From CAYILR01 sp964364175 (lineage in GTDB: Bacteria > Bdellovibrionota > UBA1018): DNA of 33,726 bases. The stretch lies in assembly GCA_964364175.1 (NCBI GenBank), contig CAYILR010000045.1:1-33726 (forward strand), given 5' to 3'. A model generated the notes under the pieces. That model saw only the letters and a program-made list of their open reading frames with translations, was not told the origin of the DNA and made no database searches. A program made the position numbers and the translations under genes. Below, one piece after another: positions 14,162 through 22,728 of the stretch. Numbering within the stretch: the stretch's first letter is position 1; each line of letters opens with the position of its first letter.

Positions 14162-14357
14162 CAGGTAGCTCCTGTTTCTGCTTGATGAAATTGGCGACAA
14201 CCAAACATGGCTCGCAATAAACGCCGTTTATGGCTTTTGCCTTCCGGCTGGAGACACGAAACCAACGCACAGGTTTGCCTTGGTACATCATGCCCTCAGA
14301 GCCGTGACCAGAACGACAGCGCCCATCACTGGGCGCTGTCGTCTCCTTCATCGTCAT
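14154..14357 (-). CDS. small CxxC protein, possible zinc knuckle
   Basis: The end of the protein, INGVYCEPCLVVANFIKQK, resembles the 52 aa protein at 30139-30297 (GPCKACLVKAEIQIAKDR). With the start at 14357 the sequence GRCRSGH adds a Cys and a His, giving four possible zinc ligands. However, a 13-bp hairpin (14313-14342) lies in that part, so translation may really begin at ATG-ATG (14291), giving 45 aa. The stop overlaps the next gene. The function is unknown. The start is the main uncertainty. Confidence 0.55.
   Translation of the reverse strand: MTMKETTAPSDGRCRSGHGSEGMMYQGKPVRWFRVSSRKAKAINGVYCEPCLVVANFIKQKQELPDG
14313..14342. terminator. perfect 13-bp hairpin, terminator or RNA element
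   Basis: Bases 14313-14325 and 14330-14342 are perfect inverted copies (arms ACGACAGCGCCCA and TGGGCGCTGTCGT) around a 4-nt loop. This is the most stable simple hairpin in the window. Neither side has a U-run, so intrinsic termination would be imperfect. It lies about 90 nt after the stop of the 622 aa gene on the minus strand. Confidence 0.6.
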
Positions 14358-14388
14358 GTCGGTGGCGCGAGGGTCGAACACGACAGTC

Positions 14389-14418
14389 CTAGTAGCCGGA
14401 CCAGGACCGCCATGTCAA
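14389..14418 (-). promoter_or_regulatory. weak sigma70-like promoter, leftward
   Basis: On the minus strand TTGACA (14418-14413) is followed after 18 nt by TACTAG (14394-14389). The -35 is perfect and even shares TTGACATGG with the promoter at 2104, but the -10 is poor. It lies just after the 622 aa gene and would serve the chain of small virion genes leftward. Confidence 0.35.
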
Positions 14419-14429
14419 CCGCTCAGACA

Positions 14430-16298
14430 TCACCAAATGACCCAGGAGATGTGATCCCCGGACTTGATCTTCGAGTACGGGGTGATCTGCGTGGTGCTCG
14501 TCTCCTCGTAGTCGTTGCCATCCACGACGGGACCCGGATCCTTGAGCAAACCACGCCAGAAGACCCAGAGATACAGACCGTTGTTCGTGCCGTCGAGCAC
14601 GTAGGTGTTGCCTCCAGGCAAGGTATGCGCTGTGCCGGCGTTGACGTCGGCCGCCAGACGCTCGATGACACGAATCTGGCTCGATGCTGCAATGGCATTG
14701 GACAATGCCTGCAAGCTGGCGGTGGTGGTCTGACCGTCCGTCAGGTACGGACCCGTGTAGTCTCGGATTCCAATCTGAGCGTTGATGGTGTTGAGCGCCT
14801 CAACCACTGAGGGTGTGGCGTCGGGCAGGTTGCTGAACACGTAGAAAGAACCCGTGTTCGTCAACAGACCAGTCAGGCTCGTAGCCGTGCTGGTGAGGCC
14901 CGTGTCGATGACGTCACGGAGGTTTTCAAGCTCCTGGCGGATGCTGGCGTCACCGACGATGCCGTTGGTCAACGTCGTGCGTAGAGCCGTGTCGCTCAGG
15001 TTGTCCAGGCGCTCACGGTAGCCGTAGTAGAGGTCTACCGTTGTCGGTTGACCCGCTTCCCAGGTGTAGGCGTTGGCTGTCGAGATCGGAGCACCCGGCG
15101 CGATGGAGTAGAACTTCACCTCCACGCTGTTCGCGCTCGCCGAGCCTGTACCGCCGCTCATACCCGCAACAACGAAGCCGACGTTGGCGACGGTCTCCGT
15201 GATCGTCTTGTTGCCGAAGTAACCGACGTTGTCGTTGGTCAAGGAGACCGTGGCGGCACCTCCGCTGACCGCCGAGATCGCCAAAGTGGGTGCCGCTGTC
15301 ACCGCGGCGATGATGGTGTCACGAACCGTGTCAGCCGAGTCGCCAGCCGTGAAGGCTACGGCTCGCAATGTGGCCGTTGGTACCACCGAAGCGTTGTTGT
15401 CAAATTCGAACGTGACAGCCGCATTGATGCCGTCATTCAGGACGAACGTCTCACCATCGACCAAGCTCGCACCAGCGACCGTGGTGATGGTACCCGTAGC
15501 CGCGACCGGAGTACCCACGCGCGTGAAGCCGTAGACGCGCTGACCGGCGTTGCCGCCTCCGAGGACCACAAGGCCCTGTTCATCAACCGGGTCGATGATT
15601 TCGACGTAGCAGGCGTCGAGATTGGCTGCGTCGGCACCATCTTGGATCGGAACACCGGTGCGGTCAGTCGCGGTCGCGTGCTGAAAGTTGCCAGTGCTGT
15701 AAGCTGTGATCGCCGTGTTGCCTGTAGCGGTGGTTGCGCTTGCAAACTTGCGTGTCGCAGTCAGAGCCTTCGCATCCGTCGTCTTGGCCGCGATGTTGGT
15801 CAGGTTCGCGGGGACGTTAGTGCCAACTGCTGTAGGGCGCTGGTAGGTGGGGACCGCATCATAGAAGTTCGTCGTACCCTTGACGAGTCGGCGGTCTGTA
15901 CGGGTGAAGTTGAGGTCATCTTGGAGGCTGTAGGAGTTGCGCTCGGTCCAAGTGATCGCACCGTTGTTGCCGTCAGGTGCAACAGCCGAAGCATTGACGA
16001 TCTGAACCGACGTGGCCGAGATGTACGCGGCGATGAGAAAGGTGCCGTTGTTCGCACCAGTCGCGGCACCAGAGATTGTCAGGAAGCGCCCGACGCTCTG
16101 TGTCGTCATGCCGGTCAGGCCCGTCAACGTCGCCAACGGCGACGCAAACGCCGTGATGTTCGCCGCTGCGCCTGTCTGGCCTGAGAGGGCACCACCAAAT
16201 TGGTTAGGCTCGTCACCTAGTGTGCTGGTAGCCGACTGAGTGACTGTGCCTAGGACATCCAGGGCAGGGTCAAGACGATTTACGAGATACGTGGGCAT
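14430..16298 (-). CDS. large tail/fibre-type structural protein, 622 aa
   Basis: Opening PTYLVNRLDPALDVLGTVTQSATSTL, then Thr/Ala/Gly-rich beta domains. Residues about 270-390 (DGETFVLNDGINAAVTFEFDNNASVVPTATLRAVAFTAGDSADTVRDTIIAAV, then NKTITETVANVGFVVAGMSGG) form a domain I have seen repeated in phage and bacterial surface proteins (TF-L-DG-AVTFEFD and ITETV-GF-GMSGG). The C-terminal part (YLWVFWRGLLKDPG) is aromatic. AAGGAG precedes the ATG. It is probably a baseplate, fibre or spike-base protein. Confidence 0.8.
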   Translation of the reverse strand: MPTYLVNRLDPALDVLGTVTQSATSTLGDEPNQFGGALSGQTGAAANITAFASPLATLTGLTGMTTQSVGRFLTISGAATGANNGTFLIAAYISATSVQIVNASAVAPDGNNGAITWTERNSYSLQDDLNFTRTDRRLVKGTTNFYDAVPTYQRPTAVGTNVPANLTNIAAKTTDAKALTATRKFASATTATGNTAITAYSTGNFQHATATDRTGVPIQDGADAANLDACYVEIIDPVDEQGLVVLGGGNAGQRVYGFTRVGTPVAATGTITTVAGASLVDGETFVLNDGINAAVTFEFDNNASVVPTATLRAVAFTAGDSADTVRDTIIAAVTAAPTLAISAVSGGAATVSLTNDNVGYFGNKTITETVANVGFVVAGMSGGTGSASANSVEVKFYSIAPGAPISTANAYTWEAGQPTTVDLYYGYRERLDNLSDTALRTTLTNGIVGDASIRQELENLRDVIDTGLTSTATSLTGLLTNTGSFYVFSNLPDATPSVVEALNTINAQIGIRDYTGPYLTDGQTTTASLQALSNAIAASSQIRVIERLAADVNAGTAHTLPGGNTYVLDGTNNGLYLWVFWRGLLKDPGPVVDGNDYEETSTTQITPYSKIKSGDHISWVIW

Positions 16299-16345
16299 GA
16301 AGCTAGCTCCTTAGACCGACCGATCGTGCCGTTAGGACAGAGTGC

Positions 16346-17179
16346 TCATGCCGCTCGGTAGTTGGCGATCAATCCGTGAGGAGTGAACGTCAGCAGCCGC
16401 ACCTGATCATAGCCTGTGCCTACGCCGCCAGATTCAACCACGATGTAGTCTCCCAAGAGGGGGCTTGGTGTAGGTGTTTGGTGAAGTCTTCGTCCACCGC
16501 CGCCGCTTTGGTGAAAAACCTCGATCGTTAACTCTCCCGCAACATGGTAAAAAATCTCCGGCACGTCGAATACCCGTGGGTCGCCGGTCGGAATCAACGC
16601 GATACCAATGCGGTTCCAACCCGAAGATGTTGGAGTGACCGGCGTGGATATTGGCGCCCAGAACGGACCCGTGACAGGCGTGACACCCGTACTAGGCGCT
16701 AGAGCGACCCACGACACTCCACCGTAGAACACAACATCGTAAACGGCGTAAGCGGTAAGCGCGACCCAAGCTCCTCGCCAGATCAAGGACTCAGACAGCG
16801 GAGTCCAGACAAGTGAGCCGAGGGCGGGGACGGAGCCCGTGCTAGGCGCGGTGGCGACCCACGACTGTCCGCCGTACTGCACAACATCGAACGTGGAATA
16901 CGAGGTTGGGGCTGCCCACGGTCCCTTCCAGGTCAGATTCCCGGCTCCGCCGAGCATGTCAACGACGGGGATTTCTATGTGGTCTGAAATCCTCGGCGTC
17001 TCGACCGTGACGATCATCCGTAACAGACCCTTCCTCAGAAGGGCCTGCATCGCTGGAGTGTCGAAGTTGGTTGCCTGCGTGTCAACAACGAGATTCGACC
17101 GTGGTTTCACCGAGCCGTTTAACGGATCTGGCAGGTGAACCAGCGAATGCGAATCGTTGATGAGGACATAGCGAGGCAT
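16346..17179 (-). CDS. fibre-tip-type protein with two CBM5/12-like repeats
   Basis: A 277 aa protein. Residues 1-60 (VLINDSHSLVHLPDPLN, TPAMQALLRKGLLRMIVTVE) match the N-domain of the protein at 3547-3939. Two tandem repeats follow, about residues 82-130 and 134-181: W-x-G-x-W-x(4)-Y-x(3)-D-V-V-x-Y/F-G-G-x-S-W-V-A, then PSTG-P and W-x-P. This is the aromatic layout of carbohydrate-binding modules of the 5/12 type, common on chitinases and phage fibres. The last 90 residues are a separate beta domain. It likely binds glycans on the cell surface. It lies between two large structural proteins. Confidence 0.8.
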   Translation of the reverse strand: MPRYVLINDSHSLVHLPDPLNGSVKPRSNLVVDTQATNFDTPAMQALLRKGLLRMIVTVETPRISDHIEIPVVDMLGGAGNLTWKGPWAAPTSYSTFDVVQYGGQSWVATAPSTGSVPALGSLVWTPLSESLIWRGAWVALTAYAVYDVVFYGGVSWVALAPSTGVTPVTGPFWAPISTPVTPTSSGWNRIGIALIPTGDPRVFDVPEIFYHVAGELTIEVFHQSGGGGRRLHQTPTPSPLLGDYIVVESGGVGTGYDQVRLLTFTPHGLIANYRAA

Positions 17180-17209
17180 GAAGCTCGGCCTTACCCCGAG
17201 GCACTAGCC

Positions 17210-19420
17210 TCACGCATGAACGTGGAAGATGAAACCTTGGAACGCCTCGGCGAAGTCGACATTACCTGCGATCTCTACGTTCATCGCGTAGTAGGTAGCT
17301 GCTGGAATTGGTCCTCCGGCCAAGCTGACTTGGTAGGGTGGATACGGGTTTGTGCCCAAGGTCCCAGTGAGCACCACGTCTGCGCCGACAGTACGGAACA
17401 GTCGGAGGGTGATGCCGAAGCCGGTCATGCGGGCCGGAAACGAGAACTGTGACTTTGGTACCATGCGTAACCAAGCCGCGTCATCACTGCCGCCGGTCCA
17501 AGAGAGGGCATTGGCAAACGGGATCTTCCGGCTCAAGTAGCCAAAGCGAGCACCTAAGGTCGCGTTCGACAGTTCTACAGGCCGCTGGTTCGGTGTCACC
17601 GTGGTCATGTACTTGTTCGGGTACTCCATCCACATGGACTCGTTGAAGTCCTCTACGATAGTGGCCCATGCAATCGTACTGGTCGGCAGGTACCCCAGGA
17701 CTGTGTCGACCAACATTGGCTGGCAGAGGAGGCCGCCGGCAGTGGAGAGGCCCTTGGTGCCGCCCCCACGGGTCACCAGTCGACGATCGATGGCGGCATC
17801 AGGTGCGGAGCTATATGCCGCCGTCACCTGGCTCCCTGTCCATTGTACGGTGGCAAGGAGGAGATCATCTTGCGTCCCCGGACGCTCCGGGCTCCCTTCC
17901 GCGAACACCGTGATCGTAGTGTTCGGGCCATCGCCGTTGCGTGTGATGACCTGAATCTGCGTAGTCTCCGCGTACACGTTCTCGGTGAACATGCGTTGGA
18001 AAGATTCCTCCTGGAACGAGGTACCCGGTGGAAACGGCGCTGGCCCCGTGAATGTGACTGTCTCACTGATAGTACCGCCAACTTCGTCCTTACCAGAGAT
18101 GAGAAACTGGATAGAAATGAAAGCGGCGTTGTAGTTTGAGATCGCCACACGCAGCCGCGATGGCGCCCGCGGCTGAATCGTGAACGGCTGTGCGCTGGCC
18201 CCGAGTGTGTCGAGCGTCGTGTTGCAGTAGATACAGTCAGGGCTCTTGTAGACCTTGCCAGCACTATCGACCATGATGTCGAACTTCATGGGAAGGAGGC
18301 CAACGTCCGTGAACAAGACACGCTTCTCGTTGAGAGCCGAGAAGAAGTTGCCACCAGCAACCAAGATCTCATTGGTGTTCGGATCAGTGACGTCGAACGA
18401 AGTCAGACCGGTGAACGAGCCCGGCAGAGCCCCCGCATCCACGCGGGTGTAGAAAAGATCCATGTCGATAGGTGCAGCCGAGACTACGGGGTCGTAGACC
18501 GCGATGACGTTCCGACCTTTTGGGATCCAGGCGGCCACGTTTGTGCCGTCGCTTGATCGGCGAACGCTTAGAAGACGGTCAGGCCAGAAGCCCAGCGGCT
18601 GGTAGAACGCACCCGCCCGCCCAGTGACGAGCCCAGTGGCGTCGGTTACAAACGCGCCAGCCAAGACCGTCTCTTCGCAGACCGTCCCAGGGAATCGCCC
18701 CCATCCCGTCGGCCGAGCAAGAACACATGCCGGCGGACCACCAAATGCCTGCCACATCGAGAAGCTGCCGACGCTCAGATCGTTGGCACTCGTGCCGTGC
18801 GGGTTGGTCGGTCCAACCAATCCGGTGCCAACATACGAACGATGGGCGGTATCGACGGGCGAGAACCATGGGCGAGACCAGGTATACGTGTCGCGGCTGT
18901 TGTCGACTTCGAGGCCCCCTGTCTCGACTCGAAGCACACCAAGGACCACAGACAATGCCTTGATCTCAGCACTTTGTGCGTTGTAGGACGTCACGGTCTC
19001 GATGACCAGCATCTCCAACGCGGTCTTGTTACGCCTCTTGGGCAGAGCGGCGAAGTTGTAGTACGGATTGGCCTCCAAGATACCGTCATCGACGACGCCA
19101 TACTGTAGGCGCACGACTTGGCCGTCCGTGATGGCCGCGTCGACCGGGACCGCTTGGACCTCCGTTGCGGATACCTCAACCAGTTCACCGTTGGTAAACA
19201 CCACAGTTCCAGCACCAACATCAAAAGAATTCGGATCAGCGTTGTTGATGGATAGCGCACAAGCAGACGTGTCGGTGTCCACGTCCTGAGCATCTGCCGA
19301 TACAATGCCGTAGGCCCCCATCAGTTGGAGGCGACGACGCAGTTCTTCTTCCACACCAGCCTCAAACTCGGTGAGGCGGTCTGCGGACTGTGGAAGTCGA
19401 TAATTAAGGCGAAGCTTCAC
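17210..19420 (-). CDS. large tail/baseplate-type protein, 736 aa
   Basis: GTG start with AAAGG 8 nt upstream. Opening KLRLNYRLPQSADRLTEFEAGVEEELRRRLQLMGAYGIVSAD is helical. The rest is beta-rich with no enzyme motif (RLQYGVVDDGILEANPYYNFAALPKRRN, WSRPWFSPVDTAHRSYVG, QIQVITRNGDGPNTTITVFAEG). An isolated CIYC pair lies near the middle. The last segment NVEIAGNVDFAEAFQGFIFHVHA looks like a C-terminal beta-sandwich. Probably a baseplate or fibre component. A weak GAGGC/GCCTC stem overlaps its stop. Confidence 0.78.
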   Translation of the reverse strand: MKLRLNYRLPQSADRLTEFEAGVEEELRRRLQLMGAYGIVSADAQDVDTDTSACALSINNADPNSFDVGAGTVVFTNGELVEVSATEVQAVPVDAAITDGQVVRLQYGVVDDGILEANPYYNFAALPKRRNKTALEMLVIETVTSYNAQSAEIKALSVVLGVLRVETGGLEVDNSRDTYTWSRPWFSPVDTAHRSYVGTGLVGPTNPHGTSANDLSVGSFSMWQAFGGPPACVLARPTGWGRFPGTVCEETVLAGAFVTDATGLVTGRAGAFYQPLGFWPDRLLSVRRSSDGTNVAAWIPKGRNVIAVYDPVVSAAPIDMDLFYTRVDAGALPGSFTGLTSFDVTDPNTNEILVAGGNFFSALNEKRVLFTDVGLLPMKFDIMVDSAGKVYKSPDCIYCNTTLDTLGASAQPFTIQPRAPSRLRVAISNYNAAFISIQFLISGKDEVGGTISETVTFTGPAPFPPGTSFQEESFQRMFTENVYAETTQIQVITRNGDGPNTTITVFAEGSPERPGTQDDLLLATVQWTGSQVTAAYSSAPDAAIDRRLVTRGGGTKGLSTAGGLLCQPMLVDTVLGYLPTSTIAWATIVEDFNESMWMEYPNKYMTTVTPNQRPVELSNATLGARFGYLSRKIPFANALSWTGGSDDAAWLRMVPKSQFSFPARMTGFGITLRLFRTVGADVVLTGTLGTNPYPPYQVSLAGGPIPAATYYAMNVEIAGNVDFAEAFQGFIFHVHA

Positions 19421-19436
19421 AGGAGAGACCTTTCAT

Positions 19437-21059
19437 CTAAACCAGCATTCGTCCGTTATCCAGGTACCGGGCGAAAATGGATGCGCCATCCAGACGGGCG
19501 CGTAGAAGCTCGATTGTCGGCCACAAACTTTTGAATAGAAGGCCGGACGAAGCGAAGTCATAATCGACTTCGGCGGCTGTCGTCAGCACGTAACGGATCG
19601 CACCCGTGACCCCGCCGCGCGGCTGCCAATCCCCAAGGAACACCGTGAAGGGGCCGTCGCTGTCGTCTACGCGGCGCCCCGTCACATGAAGCTGGTCGAT
19701 GCTGATGTCGGTCAGAACCTCGACCGTCAAAATGTTGTTGGTATTGGCGAGGCCGAGGTTGAAGACCTGCTTGGCCTCCCGGCCCACCGTGACCGTCAGT
19801 TCGATGTTGTCCGCGTCTGCCCGCGCTGGGATCTGCCACTCAATCCTTGGTCGGTAGTAGATGATGACGGAGACGCTGGCCCAAGCTGCCACGAAGGAGA
19901 CTGTTCCAAGCAGGTCATTCACGGTGTAGTCGCCTACCGGAACTGCGGCCTTCGATACCGCGTCGTACACAGCCACACTGCCTGGCAAGACCTTGTTGAG
20001 TAAGTTGACTTGGTACGGCGAGAAGCTCGGGACGGTGACTACGGAGACGGTCAAAGGAGCCGGGTCCAGAGGAGGGCGACATGGTGTCCACGCATGAACG
20101 CGCCCGCTGTCAAAAGCCTTCAGTTGAACGTAGGTACCATCCCAATTGGTGCCGCCCTCGGCATAGTTCCAGAACAGCATCTGGTCTCGACCGATCGGAA
20201 ACCGGGCCAGCGTATCGTTCTTACCGATCGGCCTGAAGGGAACGAGAAGACTGTTGGCGACGTTGTACTCCTCCAAGTAGAGAGTCGATTCAGGCATAGG
20301 CCGATAGTCCGCCACCGTCGGACCTGAGACCCAATCCACAGCCACTGGACCCATGATGAGAGACTTATAGTTTGTCTGCGGGACCGTCAGAAGCTCGGAT
20401 TGGTACGCAGGCTTGGCGGCGACCGTTACGATGGAGGAAGGCGACAATGCTGGAAAACCAATGGTGTTGTTGACTTTGATCTCATAGGTATAGACGCCAG
20501 AGATCAGGCTCACGAGGTTGGCCAGGTCGATCGTGAAGGTGCTACCTTCAATCGTGAACACATCCCCAGGAACCAGCAAGAACGACGACGTGACGACGAC
20601 CGCCGGGGCAGCAACAGCGCCGGCTCCTATATCAGTGCTGTCTACTGGGTAGACAGGAAAGCTTCGGATACGAAAGCTCGTCCCGGCAGCGTGAGACGAA
20701 ACGAGGCTCGACTTCAAGACCAGAAGGGCGTTGCCATCCCCTTGGTCCTGCACGCTGTCGATAACAGCGTCTTCGAGAAGTTCAAAGCTCACGCCCATAT
20801 CAGGCAGAAGCCAGGGCAGAAGTCGAGAACCCTGGATGAGAACGGTCTGGGTTCCTGTAGCAGCTTCCGCAACCAAAGCCGCGCTCATCTGAGGTGTTAG
20901 AAGCGAAAACGGGTATCCGGCTTTCTGCATGAACCGGACTTGGCCTGTCATCGACGGATCGATGAACTGAAGGAGCCCACGGTCGGCGGTAGCGACCGTG
21001 GCGTAGGTCGGAGCGGCCTGGTTGATGACGTCTCGGACCCGAGACTGAAAGCCCGTCAT
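19437..21059 (-). CDS. large tail/baseplate-type protein, 540 aa
   Basis: I take the ATG of MTGFQSRVRDVINQAAPTYATVA as start. An ATG 14 codons earlier (21101) would overlap the membrane gene more deeply. After a helical opening the protein is beta-rich, with tandem Ig/FnIII-like pieces (GDVFTIEGSTFTIDLANLVSLISGVYTYEIKVNNT, PQTNYKSLIMGPVAVDWVSG, GSVAVYDAVSKAAVPVGDYTVNDLLGTVSFVAAW). No enzymatic motif. Likely a baseplate or fibre protein, transcribed with its downstream neighbours. Confidence 0.75.
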   Translation of the reverse strand: MTGFQSRVRDVINQAAPTYATVATADRGLLQFIDPSMTGQVRFMQKAGYPFSLLTPQMSAALVAEAATGTQTVLIQGSRLLPWLLPDMGVSFELLEDAVIDSVQDQGDGNALLVLKSSLVSSHAAGTSFRIRSFPVYPVDSTDIGAGAVAAPAVVVTSSFLLVPGDVFTIEGSTFTIDLANLVSLISGVYTYEIKVNNTIGFPALSPSSIVTVAAKPAYQSELLTVPQTNYKSLIMGPVAVDWVSGPTVADYRPMPESTLYLEEYNVANSLLVPFRPIGKNDTLARFPIGRDQMLFWNYAEGGTNWDGTYVQLKAFDSGRVHAWTPCRPPLDPAPLTVSVVTVPSFSPYQVNLLNKVLPGSVAVYDAVSKAAVPVGDYTVNDLLGTVSFVAAWASVSVIIYYRPRIEWQIPARADADNIELTVTVGREAKQVFNLGLANTNNILTVEVLTDISIDQLHVTGRRVDDSDGPFTVFLGDWQPRGGVTGAIRYVLTTAAEVDYDFASSGLLFKSLWPTIELLRARLDGASIFARYLDNGRMLV

Positions 21060-21075
21060 GCCGTAGAGTGACGCC

Positions 21076-21378
21076 TTAGAGGCGTTCGAGTCGTACCACA
21101 AGCGTCTCGATCAAGAAGACGGCTGCCGCGCCCGCGAGCCCATTCAAAAAGACTTGTGTGATACCGGCAATAGTTGGTTGAACTGGCCAACTGAAGCCGA
21201 TGGTCACGGCCAGACTACACCAGAATCCACTGCACATGGGGCAGTGGACCAGCTTGGAAAACGTCGGCGACTTCACGCATAGCCAGTCACGAGCGTTGCT
21301 CCATAGCGGTAGCTCGGATTGAGCAAACACGAACCAGGCGGCATAGCACGCGAGCACGAACAAGAGGAGCTTGTCCAT
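21076..21378 (-). CDS. small membrane protein, DUF1360-like
   Basis: A 100 aa protein with an N-terminal transmembrane segment (LLLFVLACYAAWFVFA), the motif VHC46-P-M-C49-S-GFW characteristic of DUF1360-type proteins, and two further hydrophobic spans (SLAVTIGFSWPV, AGAAAVFLIETLVV). GGAGGTCAGG precedes the ATG. The family is widespread in phages and bacteria and its function is not known. First gene of the leftward tail block, divergent from the neck/sheath unit. A longer reading upstream of the ATG is an overlap artefact. Confidence 0.8.
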   Translation of the reverse strand: MDKLLLFVLACYAAWFVFAQSELPLWSNARDWLCVKSPTFSKLVHCPMCSGFWCSLAVTIGFSWPVQPTIAGITQVFLNGLAGAAAVFLIETLVVRLERL

Positions 21379-21406
21379 CCTGACCTCCACACCAGCACCC
21401 TCCCAT

Positions 21407-22693
21407 ATGGCCGAGGATGAGGCAATCGACCTGAGTCGCAAAGTGTCGGGGCCGCTGGCTCTCGACGTCACTTTGCAGAACGCGCTCCCAGACGGCTCCT
21501 GGGTCAGCCGTCCTGTTCCTGAGTCCATCACAGAGGCGATGGAAAGGGCGCCGCTTGGTGCCCTGTACGAACTGACCTACGCCGCCTTGGCGAGCCGGCT
21601 TCGTAAGCTGCTCGATCCGACCGGCCCTGTTGGTGGTCTTCTTACCAACACACTGGTTGCCACCGCAGTCAACTTCCGGGCTCTAAATCCCAACTTCGGG
21701 ACTGGGGGCGGTCGTATTCCGACGGTACCTCCGAACTCGGGTGCTGGAGCCAATTCCTATGCTGCGCGTGTTTGGGGGCCACAGAAGGATGAGCGGATGC
21801 CGACTCCGATGCCGCTTCCAACAGCATCGCCAGCCTATGCCATCGACCAAAACCCCATCACAGAACAGAACAAGGGTCTCCTGATCGCCAAGCTGTTTGC
21901 CGATCTACAGCATCATCTTCCTTGTGTCCTGTTCAATGTTACGTCCAAGACCTATGTGCCGGTCGGCATAGGAGGCTCGGCCGCTTCCAAGCGCTTCTTC
22001 CAAGACGGCAAGGTCGTCACCGAACTAGCGTACAGAGCCCTACTCTCTGTTGAGGCTACTGCTGTCACGGAAGACGATGAGAGCACCTCGAACCTTCAGG
22101 CCATCATCGAGGCGTGCTTCGGTACTTTGCGAGACCAGGTAGCATTTGGTGCTGCGATCTCAGGCAAGACCTGGCAGTTGATGCTGCCGATCAAGCTGTC
22201 GCCGTCCAACATCACCGAGGTTGATTCTCCTTGGGCACAAGGAGACGACAAGGGCGGCAAGCTCTACACCGCCACCGTCGGGCTCGATGAGATGATATTC
22301 GAGTGCTTCACCTACGTGGGCAAGCCTCTGGCGTTGCTGCTCTCGCAAGACGTTGCGGAGGCAGGAACGGATGGACCAGCGTCCATCACCCTGGCTGTCG
22401 GTGAAGATGACCCGGAAGGGCCAATCTACCTTCGTCTTGGGCAGCCACAACGTCTGACCATCACCAACGGCCCCGTCACCTCAGATCTGACCGTCAGCCA
22501 AACCAAGCGTGTCGTGGAGCTACGACAGCCATGGCAGGCCGGTACTTATCAAGTCATCCCTAGGCGCACTGGGGAAGCCACCCTCTACTTGTACGACACC
22601 CATATGACGGTCCCTGCCGCCTCCTCTGAAATACCCACCACCCGAGTTGGGGCACCGTTGGCGCAGCGGAAAGTCGTCGTGTTGGCGGTCTAA
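21407..22693 (+). CDS. neck/tail-type structural protein, 428 aa
   Basis: The ATG at 21407 (MAEDEAIDLSRKVSGPLALDVTLQNALPDG) lacks a convincing ribosome binding site. A TTG at 21371 is possible but would overlap the divergent gene. Helical N-terminal third, then a Pro/Gly-rich disordered stretch (RIPTVPPNSGAGANSYAARVWGPQ, MPTPMPLPTASPA), then a beta-rich C-terminal half with a strand-rich final domain (GPIYLRLGQPQRLTITNGPVTSDLTVSQTKRVVELRQPWQAGTYQVIPRR). It lies directly before the sheath gene and is probably a tail-completion or neck protein. No family is recognised. Confidence 0.7.
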   Translation: MAEDEAIDLSRKVSGPLALDVTLQNALPDGSWVSRPVPESITEAMERAPLGALYELTYAALASRLRKLLDPTGPVGGLLTNTLVATAVNFRALNPNFGTGGGRIPTVPPNSGAGANSYAARVWGPQKDERMPTPMPLPTASPAYAIDQNPITEQNKGLLIAKLFADLQHHLPCVLFNVTSKTYVPVGIGGSAASKRFFQDGKVVTELAYRALLSVEATAVTEDDESTSNLQAIIEACFGTLRDQVAFGAAISGKTWQLMLPIKLSPSNITEVDSPWAQGDDKGGKLYTATVGLDEMIFECFTYVGKPLALLLSQDVAEAGTDGPASITLAVGEDDPEGPIYLRLGQPQRLTITNGPVTSDLTVSQTKRVVELRQPWQAGTYQVIPRRTGEATLYLYDTHMTVPAASSEIPTTRVGAPLAQRKVVVLAV

Positions 22694-22728
22694 CAGTCAA
22701 CCCTCTCTCAGAGCCCGAGGAGTAACAC

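Noticed and set aside
15048..16184. A 378-residue plus-strand frame across the 622 aa structural gene
   Set aside because: Arg/Asp/Gly/Cys-rich, no motif and no ribosome binding site. The minus strand has a recognisable structural domain.
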